Of a stretch of DNA of 39,260 bases, positions 15,107-23,218 are shown piece by piece. Positions within the stretch are counted from its first letter, which is position 1, and each line of letters starts with the position of its first letter. The translations under genes and the position numbers were made by a program. Source of the stretch: Patescibacteria group bacterium (GTDB lineage Bacteria > Patescibacteriota > CPR2 > UBA1875 > JAMCYV01); NCBI GenBank assembly GCA_023473595.1, contig JAMCYV010000014.1:1-39260 (forward strand). The letters run 5' to 3'. The notes under the pieces were generated by a model. The model saw only the letters and a program-made list of their open reading frames with translations. It searched no databases and had not been told where the DNA came from.

Positions 15107-16483
15107 ATGAAAAAGAAAAGAAGCATCAAATTTTTAACTATCGTTCTATCTTTAATATTAGCCCTAGGCTCTGTATTTTCATTGCCATACATAAGTAGAG
15201 CTCAAAGCATCCCTAGAGACTTTAATACAAATGCTACGATTTTTGGCGGCGCCGCTACTAAAGAGGAACTCATAAGCAAAATAAATGGCGGTGATGGACA
15301 GCACACAGATATCGCTCAAATTCTTTTTAATGAAGGTAGAGGAATCACGATGCAAGGAATACAAAATAGCATCGACGGTATAGTAACTATTGATGGTAAT
15401 GTTATAGTTGGCGGACAGACTGTCGCCACAAATGCTTTTTCTTCGGGCCGTAATTTTATACCCGGTTCTACGAGAGACGTATCGCTCTGGATGCGGCCGC
15501 CTAGAGTCTCCTTCTTATCAAATCAGCTTGAGGCATTTGTTGGCATGGATGGCGGTGCCTTTAGATTTGCTATTATTAAATCTTGCGGCAATCCGATAAA
15601 GATTTTACAGGTGCCGTTTCCCCAGATATTTAAAAGAGTAAGAAATGACAGAACAGGCGAGGAAAGCGATGCTGATACTATTGCAACCGCAGTCAAAGTA
15701 GCTCCAGGCGATCCTATCACGTATTCTGTGACTATTACTAATTTGGGTACAGGACCTTTGACAGAAACCGTAATGAGAGATAATCTCCCAGCTGGCGTTG
15801 AATTAAGGGAGAATCCTCAAAATAGAAATTTAGTTGTCCCTCTTGATACCATAACAGCAGGTATCAATAAGAATGTCGCTATTAGAGCAAAAGTAACAGC
15901 AACAACTTCTCAATGTATCAATAACATCGCTAGTTTTACCGCTGCCGGCGGGTTTTCTGGTGAAAATAACGCTTGGATTTGTATTATCATTCCGCCAAAA
16001 CAGATTCATAATTTGATTATTATTAAATTCGAGGATAAGAACGGCGATGGCAAAAAAGATCCAGATGAAAGAGTTCTCCCGGGTTTCACTTTCAGGTTAG
16101 ATAATGACGGAACACAAGTCAGCGGAGCAGATGGAAAGGCTATTTTTACAGGAGTGAGCGCCGGACAACACACAATAACAGAAATAAATATTCCTAGCGG
16201 CTGGACGCCGACATTTCAAAACCCCTTTACTATAAATATGCCTGCCAATACTGATTTGGTCGTTTTTGCAGGGAATAAGCCTTCCGTGCCACCTCCTCCT
16301 CCACCTCCTCCTCCTCCACCACCACCTCCGCCGACGCCACCAATAACTCCAGTTATACCTTCTGCGCTTCCCCAAGCAGGACCAGAATCGGTTTTTGGGA
16401 TTGCCATGAGCACTTTAGGGTTAGGACTCGCCGAAAGAACATATAGGAAGAGTAAGAAACGACTCAAGAGAAAAAATAGGTAA
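15107..16483 (+). CDS. Secreted LPQAG-type surface protein: novel domain, DUF11, SdrD-B-like domain, poly-Pro stalk
   Basis: A 458-residue surface protein. The layout is: signal peptide (about 1-33); the domain shared with the protein at 13081 (about 36-163, ending AIIKSCGNPI); a DUF11-type repeat (about 194-300, ITYSVTITNLGTGPLTE); a SdrD-B-like domain (about 303-385, KFEDKNGDGKKDPDE); a proline tract (about 391-413); then LPQAG (421-425), a hydrophobic helix and a very basic tail. LPQAG is a non-canonical sorting motif, with Ala for Thr. A TATATT at 15083-15088 is the likely -10, leaving a short leader. Host-cell contact or adhesion is a reasonable inference. A 13-bp hairpin directly follows the stop. 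Confidence 0.82.
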   Translation: MKKKRSIKFLTIVLSLILALGSVFSLPYISRAQSIPRDFNTNATIFGGAATKEELISKINGGDGQHTDIAQILFNEGRGITMQGIQNSIDGIVTIDGNVIVGGQTVATNAFSSGRNFIPGSTRDVSLWMRPPRVSFLSNQLEAFVGMDGGAFRFAIIKSCGNPIKILQVPFPQIFKRVRNDRTGEESDADTIATAVKVAPGDPITYSVTITNLGTGPLTETVMRDNLPAGVELRENPQNRNLVVPLDTITAGINKNVAIRAKVTATTSQCINNIASFTAAGGFSGENNAWICIIIPPKQIHNLIIIKFEDKNGDGKKDPDERVLPGFTFRLDNDGTQVSGADGKAIFTGVSAGQHTITEINIPSGWTPTFQNPFTINMPANTDLVVFAGNKPSVPPPPPPPPPPPPPPPTPPITPVIPSALPQAGPESVFGIAMSTLGLGLAERTYRKSKKRLKRKNR

Positions 16484-16484
16484 A

Positions 16485-16518
16485 TTAATAACCGCCGATA
16501 TTAACCGGCGGTTATTAA
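16485..16518 (+). terminator. Hairpin terminator after the LPQAG gene
   Basis: Perfect 13-bp stem TTAATAACCGCCG/CGGCGGTTATTAA with an 8-nt loop, starting 2 nt after the stop codon. The following T-tract is weak. Confidence 0.6.
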
Positions 16519-16580
16519 AATTAAATTGATCAATCCCCCGACAATCAGTTTTCTAAGAGAGTGAAAAGCGAACGAAATAT

Positions 16581-16628
16581 TTTAAGAAAATACTTTCCTT
16601 AAGTCGTGACTTGTTGTATTTTCTTAAA
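16581..16628. repeat. 13-bp perfect inverted repeat in the intergenic region before prfB
   Basis: Arms TTTAAGAAAATAC (16581-16593) and GTATTTTCTTAAA (16616-16628) flank 22 nt. The motif GAACGA occurs on both sides (near 16570 and 16645), and AAAAGCTGCTTTT lies nearby. No ORF is seen between 16484 and 16708. Confidence 0.6.
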
Positions 16629-16683
16629 CATGAAGAGAGCATACGAACGACACTTTGAAAAGCTGCTTTTGTCGGTGCTTTTT

Positions 16684-16708
16684 GTTACTTTTTGGCGTCA
16701 AAAAGTAA

Positions 16709-16709
<1 letters not shown>
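16684..16709. repeat. Palindrome overlapping the prfB stop codon
   Basis: Arms GTTACTTTTTG and CAAAAAGTAAC flank GCGT. It sits at the 3' end of prfB (minus strand) and may terminate that transcript, though no separate T-tract follows on that strand. Confidence 0.55.
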
Positions 16710-17809
<1,100 letters not shown>

Positions 17810-17816
17810 ATGCTAA

Positions 17817-17822
17817 ATTATA
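17817..17822 (-). promoter_or_regulatory. TATAAT -10 box of prfB
   Basis: On the minus strand, TATAAT ends 7 nt before the prfB ATG, which predicts a leaderless or near-leaderless transcript. Confidence 0.6.
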
Positions 17823-17874
17823 ACATAAATTGAATAAATAAATTATGCATTTAAGTTAAAAAGATCCCTTATGC

Positions 17875-17902
17875 TTGCATTATTTTTTAGATAGGCTATA
17901 GT
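17875..17902 (+). promoter_or_regulatory. Candidate ftsE promoter
   Basis: TTGCAT (17875-17880), 16-bp spacer, TATAGT (17897-17902). A second possible -10, TATAAA at 17971-17976, ends 6 nt before the preferred ftsE ATG. Confidence 0.45.
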
Positions 17903-17982
17903 CTTTTCTCGTGGCAAGAACCAAAGGATTCAAGCGAAAGTTGACTTAGATTGGACCAAAATATACAATGTATAAAGACTTT

Positions 17983-18666
17983 ATGATTTATTTGGAAAAC
18001 GTTACAAAAGAATTTACTAAGAGCGCAAAAACCTTAGATAATTTAAGTTTGCACATCAAACCGAATGAATTTGTTTGTATTGTTGGAGCTTCCGGAGCAG
18101 GGAAGACCACGCTTCTCAAACTAATAACGAGAGAAGAGATCCCATCAACTGGAAATATCTATGTCGGCGGTATCAATTACAATGATTTGAAAAAATCTGA
18201 CATACCATACCTTAGAAGAAAAATAGGCGTTGTTTTCCAAGACTTTAAACTTTTGCCTAAAAAGAATGTGTTCGAAAATATTTCCTATGCTCTTGAGGTA
18301 GCCGGAATAAAAACGAAGGAAATCCAAGATAGGGTGCCAAAAATTTTAGACCTTGTTGGACTGCCCTCCAAAGCAAAAAACTTTCCGGCCGAGCTTTCTG
18401 GCGGAGAGCAGCAAAGGGTCGCAATTGCAAGAGCGATGATAAACCAGCCTAAAATCTTAATTGCCGATGAGCCTACCGGAAATCTTGACCCCAAAAATGC
18501 TTGGGCGATTGTTGAACTTCTCCTCAAGATTAATGAATCGGGGAGAACAGTAATCCTAACGACCCATAATAAAGATATTGTGGACAAAATCAAAAAAAGA
18601 GTTGTCGTTATTAAAAAAGGAAGAGTCGACCAAGATCGGAAGGAGAGCGGCTACCAGCTTGCATAA
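17983..18666 (+). CDS. ftsE: Cell-division ATP-binding protein FtsE
   Basis: A 227-residue ABC ATPase with Walker A GASGAGKTT (35-43), LSGGEQQR (138-145), Walker B ILIADEPTG (158-166) and switch His195. With FtsX it transmits ATP hydrolysis across the membrane to activate cell-wall hydrolases at the septum. An in-frame ATG at 17968 exists. The ATG at 17983 is preferred because MIYLENVTKEF is the family start and TATAAA ends 6 nt upstream. ftsX starts 3 nt after the stop. Confidence 0.95.
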   Translation: MIYLENVTKEFTKSAKTLDNLSLHIKPNEFVCIVGASGAGKTTLLKLITREEIPSTGNIYVGGINYNDLKKSDIPYLRRKIGVVFQDFKLLPKKNVFENISYALEVAGIKTKEIQDRVPKILDLVGLPSKAKNFPAELSGGEQQRVAIARAMINQPKILIADEPTGNLDPKNAWAIVELLLKINESGRTVILTTHNKDIVDKIKKRVVVIKKGRVDQDRKESGYQLA

Positions 18667-18669
18667 ATT

Positions 18670-19581
18670 ATGAGTACTTTACTTAGAACAATCAAACAGG
18701 GATTTTTTAACTTCATTCGAAATGGATGGCTTAGCTTGGCTTCTATCACTATTATGGTTCTTACGCTTTTAACTATTGCTATCTTTCTTATTTTAAATAT
18801 GGTTATTTCAGCTGGAATTAACGAAATTCAAGATAAAATGGACATTAGCGTTTACTTTAATGATACTGCCAAGGAAAAAGACATTTTGAGTTTGCAACAA
18901 AGTTTATCAAAAATGCCAGAAGTCAAAGCTATCGACTATGTCTCCAAGCAAGAAGCTTTAGCTAAAATGAAGCAGACCTTTTCTGATAATGAAAAGATTT
19001 TGAGCCCCTTGGGGAATGATAATCCGCTTCCTGCGAGTTTAGGAATTAAGGTTTACAAAGTAGAAGACTTTGATACGATTGCCAAAATCTTTGAAAAGAA
19101 GGAGATTAAGCCTCTCATTCATAATGTCAGCTATAAAAAGAATGAGACGATTATAAAAAGGCTTTATGTCGCTACGAACTTTATCAAAAAAGCCGGCTTC
19201 AGCATCGCCGCCATGTTTACAGTCACTTCTCTGATTATTATCTTTAATACAGTAAGAATGGCTATCTATGCCAGACAGGAAGAAGTTGAGATTATGCAGC
19301 TTGTCGGCGCTAATTATTGGTTCATCAAAGGACCTTTCATTATCGAGGGAATGATTATCGGTCTTATTGCTACTATAATCAGCCAAATTATTATTTTGCC
19401 AACTCTTTCTTACCTAGTCCCTGTGATCGACAAATATTTGGGCGGGGGAGTCTCGGGTAATATCTCTTCTTATTTAGGCAGTCATCTCTTCCAAGTTATT
19501 GGAATCCAGCTTTTGATCGGCATTCTAATAGGAGTTACTTCTAGCTACTTCGCTATCCGAAAATACTTAAAAACCGTTTAA
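18670..19581 (+). CDS. ftsX: Cell-division protein FtsX
   Basis: A 303-residue membrane protein with the FtsX layout: cytoplasmic N-terminus, membrane helix 1 (about 20-45), an extracellular domain (about 50-165) that normally binds the coiled coil of its hydrolase partner, then three more helices. The ARQEEVEIMQLVGA cytoplasmic loop is the family signature that contacts FtsE. The two coiled-coil hydrolases encoded 0.8 and 2.1 kb downstream are the likely partners. Confidence 0.95.
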   Translation: MSTLLRTIKQGFFNFIRNGWLSLASITIMVLTLLTIAIFLILNMVISAGINEIQDKMDISVYFNDTAKEKDILSLQQSLSKMPEVKAIDYVSKQEALAKMKQTFSDNEKILSPLGNDNPLPASLGIKVYKVEDFDTIAKIFEKKEIKPLIHNVSYKKNETIIKRLYVATNFIKKAGFSIAAMFTVTSLIIIFNTVRMAIYARQEEVEIMQLVGANYWFIKGPFIIEGMIIGLIATIISQIIILPTLSYLVPVIDKYLGGGVSGNISSYLGSHLFQVIGIQLLIGILIGVTSSYFAIRKYLKTV

Positions 19582-19603
19582 TTTAGATTTATTTCCAAAC
19601 CCT

Positions 19604-19642
19604 TTGTGTCATTTTGTTGCTATAGCAATACTTTGAACCATT
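19604..19642 (+). promoter_or_regulatory. Promoter with palindromic operator before the PaaX/Cas2-like gene
   Basis: TTGTGT (19604-19609), 17-bp spacer and AATACT (19627-19632). The perfect palindrome TTGCTATAGCAA (19617-19628) lies between the two boxes, and TTTGAACCATT follows up to the ATG. A second copy lies at 20244-20280. This arrangement suggests an autoregulatory site. Confidence 0.5.
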
Positions 19643-20188
19643 ATGGAAAAGAAGAAACGAATATTTATTGGTAAAAGAGAAAGAGAAATTATAAGATTTA
19701 TTGCAAAAGGAGTTTTAATTAGTGCTTCATTAGCAATTCCTAATTTACCAGTCGCCTTAAAACCATTTTTAGAGACTAATCAAAAGAAAAGAAATTTCAA
19801 ACGCAGCTTTAACCAACTATATGAAAAAGATGTTATTTATTTAAGCGGTGATAAAATATGTCTTTCTAAAAAGGGAAAGAAACTGCTAGCAAAAATTGAG
19901 AGCGAGAATATAACTTTGCAAGAAAAAGATTGGGATGGAATTTGGCGAATTGTAGCTTATGATATCCCAGATAAATCTAAAAGAGAAAGAGATTATTTTA
20001 AGAAAAAGCTCAAAGAATTGGGCTTTCAAGATCTCCAAAAAAGCATGATGGTCACCCCCTATGAATGCAAAGAAGAAATTGCTGTTTTTACGCAAAACAT
20101 CGGCATTTCACCTTACGTAATGTTTTTAACCACAGATCATTTGCCTAGGCAAAAGGAGATGGTAAGAAAATTTGGACTAGATAACTAA
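19643..20188 (+). CDS. PaaX-like transcriptional regulator with Cas2-like domain
   Basis: A 181-residue protein. The N-terminal part (about 10-90) looks like a winged helix with a wing-like stretch GDKICLSKKGKKLLAKIES. The C-terminal part (about 95-181), WDGIWRIVAYDIPDKSKRERDYFKKKLKELGFQ and then QKSMMVTPYEC, is the ferredoxin-like Cas2/PaaX central domain. There is no CRISPR array or cas1 in the window, so a CRISPR role is unlikely. It lacks the extra C-terminal domain of full PaaX. Nested palindromes before and after the gene are likely binding sites. Being between ftsX and the hydrolase genes, it may regulate cell-wall hydrolase expression; that is inference. Confidence 0.75.
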   Translation: MEKKKRIFIGKREREIIRFIAKGVLISASLAIPNLPVALKPFLETNQKKRNFKRSFNQLYEKDVIYLSGDKICLSKKGKKLLAKIESENITLQEKDWDGIWRIVAYDIPDKSKRERDYFKKKLKELGFQDLQKSMMVTPYECKEEIAVFTQNIGISPYVMFLTTDHLPRQKEMVRKFGLDN

Positions 20189-20243
20189 TCCTGATCCTCT
20201 TTAGATTTTCAAACCATTTCTTCTTAAACTGAAATTTTAATTA

Positions 20244-20277
20244 GGTTCAAAATATTGCTATAGCAAAAATTTGAACC
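20244..20277. promoter_or_regulatory. 34-bp nested symmetric site downstream of the PaaX/Cas2-like gene
   Basis: GGTTCAAA (20244-20251), 3 nt, TTGCTATAGCAA (20255-20266), 3 nt, TTTGAACC (20270-20277). The core and the right arm recur with identical spacing at 19617-19639. It lies upstream of the promoter of the C39-type hydrolase gene. Confidence 0.6.
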
Positions 20278-20338
20278 ATTGAATTGCTAAAATGAACAAA
20301 ATATTATTAATTTTTTGGTAATTTTAGCCCTAGCTGTA

Positions 20339-20367
20339 TTGACAATCCTTTCCTTCTTATGTTAAAC
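20339..20367 (+). promoter_or_regulatory. Candidate promoter of the C39-type hydrolase gene
   Basis: A consensus TTGACA (20339-20344), 17-bp spacer and TTAAAC (20362-20367). The -35 box is strong and the -10 is weak. Confidence 0.5.
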
Positions 20368-20389
20368 TATACACTTGAAGGGAGGGTTC

Positions 20390-21619
20390 GTGTCCCTAAA
20401 ACAAGCACAAAGACAAAAACTTAATTTTAGATTGAAGGATAGGACCAAAAATACACTATTTGCGGTCTTATTTTTATTTTTACAATTATCTGGATTACTT
20501 ATTCCCTCTATTGTTCAAGCTGATTCAGACGACGAAAATTACCAAAAAATTAATAATATTCAACAGCAAATTAATCAAATCCAGGGCCAATTAAATCAGA
20601 CAACACAACAAAGAATTACTCTTCAAAATGAAGTCGCAAATTTTGACAACCAAATTTATTTAATTAGTCTTCAAATACAAAAATTGCAATTAGAAATTAA
20701 CGGAGTACAAGCTGAAATAGACGAGACTATTGCAGAGATTAAAAAGGCTGAAGATGAGCTTACTCGCCAAAAAGAGTTTTTGAAGGAAAACCTGAGGGTC
20801 TTCTATGAGGAGGGACAGATTTCTTCCATTGAAATTATCGCCTCTAGTAATAACTTCTCTGAGTATATTGATAGGACGGAATATCTTAAAACATTGCAAG
20901 ATAAGATAATTGAAACTGTTAATAAAATTAATGAATTAAAAATCCAATTAGATCTTAAGAAAAAAGACTTAGAAGTTCAAAAAACAAAATTACTTGCAAC
21001 AAAAAATGAACAAGATACTCAAAAAGCAGCTCTTGATAGCCAAAGATATGCAAAAACAATGATATTAGATCAAGTGAAAGGTCAAGAAGACAATTTTCAA
21101 CAATTAATTTCAAAAAAGCAAGGCGATATTAGGTCAATCTATAATACTATTGGTAAACCACCTACAGGATCTGCTTTATCAATAGTTAATAGATATCCTC
21201 ATTATTACCAACATGATCCAGCATGGGGTAACTATAATTACGATTCTGGGTATACGCTGGCAGAATTTGGCTGTTTAATTACAAGTTTAGCTATGTTAAG
21301 AACATACTATGGTTTGCCCATAAATCCAGAGCAAGAAGCTCAACAGCATAGTTTCTCTAATGGCAATCTACTTTGGGGTAGTGCTCAGACAATCGCAGGT
21401 AGAAATCTAATTGAAAATGCATGGTATGCAGACTGGACTAACATTAATATATCATTGGCCGCCGGAAAACCTGTAATCATAGGAGTCCATATGGGCAGTT
21501 ATGATCACTATGTTTTACTTATAGGAATAAACAATGGTACATATTTAGTCAATGATCCTTATTTTGGCTCTGGGGGTTATGATTTAAGCCAAGTTTTTCA
21601 AACTATAATTTACGGATAA
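20390..21619 (+). CDS. Secreted coiled-coil protein with C39-like cysteine peptidase domain (PcsB/CwlO-type architecture)
   Basis: A 409-residue protein starting at GTG 20390, chosen because GGAGGG lies 3 nt upstream; a TTG at 20375 is also in frame. It has a signal peptide (to about residue 45, IVQADS) and a long coiled coil (about 50-255). The C-terminal C39-type peptidase has YYQHDPAW (oxyanion Gln), the catalytic Cys in EFGCLITSLAM (about 295), His in YDHYVLLIG (about 373) and Asp in VNDPYF (about 389). The coiled coil matches that of the M23 protein downstream. The layout mirrors PcsB and CwlO, but with a C39 head instead of CHAP or NlpC/P60. It is a likely FtsEX-controlled wall hydrolase; its bond specificity is unknown. 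Confidence 0.83.
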   Translation: MSLKQAQRQKLNFRLKDRTKNTLFAVLFLFLQLSGLLIPSIVQADSDDENYQKINNIQQQINQIQGQLNQTTQQRITLQNEVANFDNQIYLISLQIQKLQLEINGVQAEIDETIAEIKKAEDELTRQKEFLKENLRVFYEEGQISSIEIIASSNNFSEYIDRTEYLKTLQDKIIETVNKINELKIQLDLKKKDLEVQKTKLLATKNEQDTQKAALDSQRYAKTMILDQVKGQEDNFQQLISKKQGDIRSIYNTIGKPPTGSALSIVNRYPHYYQHDPAWGNYNYDSGYTLAEFGCLITSLAMLRTYYGLPINPEQEAQQHSFSNGNLLWGSAQTIAGRNLIENAWYADWTNINISLAAGKPVIIGVHMGSYDHYVLLIGINNGTYLVNDPYFGSGGYDLSQVFQTIIYG

Positions 21620-21637
21620 AACAAACTCTTCTTATGC

Positions 21638-21666
21638 TTGACGAAGCATAGCAACCAATATAGAAT
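21638..21666 (+). promoter_or_regulatory. Candidate promoter of the M23 hydrolase gene
   Basis: TTGACG (21638-21643), 17-bp spacer, TAGAAT (21661-21666). The -35 box lies inside an inverted repeat TATGCTT/AAGCATA (21633-21650). A second inverted pair CGTTGG/CCAACG precedes the ATG. Confidence 0.5.
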
Positions 21667-21696
21667 CGTTCTCGTTGGTTTTTAAAGCCAACGATT

Positions 21697-22995
21697 ATGG
21701 GGGAAAAGAAACCGCACAATCGGATCTTAAAATTCGGGCTTAAATACATATCGAATTTTGGGGGGAAACTAAAAAAGACCAGCCTCTGGCTGGCTAATTT
21801 TGAGCACGGTAGTAATTTAAAAACTAGAGCCAAATCGCTTTTTCTAGCATTCTTTTTTTCTGTTTCTACCATTATGGCCCCTATCCCTTATGGAGGCTAT
21901 GAAACCGCTTCTGCGGCCTCACAGGACGAACTGAACGCCACGATGAATCAACTGAACACGGAGATAGATTCCCTAAGAGCCCAGATTGGACAGAAAAGAA
22001 ATGAGAAGGATTCTTTAGCCAATGAAATCGCTATTTTTGATGCCCAAATTCAAGAATTAACTCTGAAAATTCAAGCTACAGATTATGAGATCACGAGAGC
22101 TAAGAGCGATATTACTTGGATTAATAATGAAGTTGTTCGAATTCAGAAAGAAATTGCCAAAGAAAAGGATCTCTTAAAAGAGAATATCCGAGTTCTTTAT
22201 GAACAAGGGAATGCCTCTGTTGCTGAAATGGTCGCCTCCAGCAACAATTTTTCTGAATATCTTGATAAGACCGAATATTTATATACTCTGCAAAATAAGA
22301 TTACTGATACTTTGGCTAGAATCGAGGCTTTGAAAAAGGATCTTGAGCAGAAGAAACAAGTTCTAGAGGCCAAAAAGAAAGACTTGGAGAAACTTCAAAA
22401 ACAGCAGAACGGCCAAATGGCAGACTTAAACAATCAAAGAGCCCAAAAAGACGCTCTTTTGGCCCAGACAGCCGGAGAAGAAGCTAATTTCCAAGCTATC
22501 TTAGATTCTAAAGCCGCTGCTTATAGAGATGCAGATGCCCAGCTGAAAGCCATTCTTAGCCGCCCAAGCCCGTCTGTATCTTCTGGAAGCAGCTATATAC
22601 CTTTTATCGGAGCTGCCTCGCCTTCATACGGAAGTATTGCTAGAGGGACAATTATAGGCTACCAGGGCAACACAGGCTTTTCATCAGGTTCCCATCTCCA
22701 CTTTGGGGTCTATATCGGAGACCAAGATGTCGAACCCGATCCTTATTTAAATTCAGGCCAAATTTCATATCCTGAAGACAGTTTCTATATCAGCCAAGGG
22801 TATTGGGGGACTTTTAGCCACAGAGGCGTAGGCTGGCCGGGCGGACTGGATATGGTCTCTTATTACGGCGCTCCTATTAGGGCTGCTGCCGACGGAAATA
22901 TTATTTTCGACGGCTATATGCCAAATGGTTTCGGCCACTACATCATCATGGAACACGGAAACGGACTTCGAACACTTTACGGCCACATGCAATAA
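21697..22995 (+). CDS. Coiled-coil M23-type peptidase with motifs in permuted order
   Basis: A 432-residue protein with a long basic N-terminus, a signal or membrane segment (about 45-75, LFLAFFFSVSTIMAP) and a coiled coil (about 76-280) paralogous to the protein upstream. The LytM/M23 motifs come in the wrong order. GYQGNTGFSSGSHLHF (HLH at 333-335) precedes SHRG...GLD (His375, Asp385) and HGNGLRTLYGHM (about 420-431), which is where the protein stops. Normally H-x-x-x-D comes first and HxH last. The His-Asp spacing is also 10 residues instead of 4, because of an inserted VGWPGG. This looks like a circular permutation. By position it is a likely FtsEX partner, like EnvC. Confidence 0.83.
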   Translation: MGEKKPHNRILKFGLKYISNFGGKLKKTSLWLANFEHGSNLKTRAKSLFLAFFFSVSTIMAPIPYGGYETASAASQDELNATMNQLNTEIDSLRAQIGQKRNEKDSLANEIAIFDAQIQELTLKIQATDYEITRAKSDITWINNEVVRIQKEIAKEKDLLKENIRVLYEQGNASVAEMVASSNNFSEYLDKTEYLYTLQNKITDTLARIEALKKDLEQKKQVLEAKKKDLEKLQKQQNGQMADLNNQRAQKDALLAQTAGEEANFQAILDSKAAAYRDADAQLKAILSRPSPSVSSGSSYIPFIGAASPSYGSIARGTIIGYQGNTGFSSGSHLHFGVYIGDQDVEPDPYLNSGQISYPEDSFYISQGYWGTFSHRGVGWPGGLDMVSYYGAPIRAAADGNIIFDGYMPNGFGHYIIMEHGNGLRTLYGHMQ

Positions 22996-23004
22996 AACAG
23001 TAGT

Positions 23005-23032
23005 CAGTAATTAGTTATCAGTAGCAAGTAGC
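23005..23032. repeat. 28-bp dispersed repeat (copy 1)
   Basis: The reverse complement of this segment matches 30623-30650 at 24 of 28 positions (GCTACTTGCTACTGA core). The rest of 22996-23218 is AT-rich with the inverted pair AATTTGC/GCAAATT (23057-23073) and the palindrome TTGTGCACAA (23178-23187). I see no gene in it. Confidence 0.5.
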
Positions 23033-23208
23033 CCAGATGAAGTTAAAATCTTTGGTAATTTGCTTTGCAAATTTTATTAATTAGTCGCAAAGCGATACCT
23101 TAATTTCGCATTTTGACTTTTGAATTTTGAATTATCTATTGCTTATGCTTTACAAGCTTTTTGTGTTGTGCTAAAATTTGTGCACAATTACAAAATCCTG
23201 TGGAAAAG

Positions 23209-23214
23209 TATAAT
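23209..23214 (+). promoter_or_regulatory. TATAAT -10 box before the first CdaR-type gene
   Basis: TATAAT ends 4 nt before the ATG at 23219. No Shine-Dalgarno is present, which supports a leaderless start here rather than at upstream in-frame codons. Confidence 0.5.
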
Positions 23215-23218
23215 TTGT

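Noticed and set aside
16216-16467. Minus-strand ORF with a long glycine run opposite the LPQAG gene
   Set aside because: The Gly run is the complement of the proline codons of the real gene. There is no ribosome-binding site or promoter, and the protein has no family features.
19643-20188. Cas2 nuclease as evidence of a CRISPR system
   Set aside because: The domain resembles Cas2, but it is fused to a winged-helix-like part as in PaaX. No cas1, effector gene or repeat-spacer array is present in the window.
23120-23218. N-terminal extension of the first CdaR-type protein from an upstream ATG
   Set aside because: The added residues look like translated AT-rich spacer, and a TATAAT lies inside the extension 4 nt before the better ATG at 23219.
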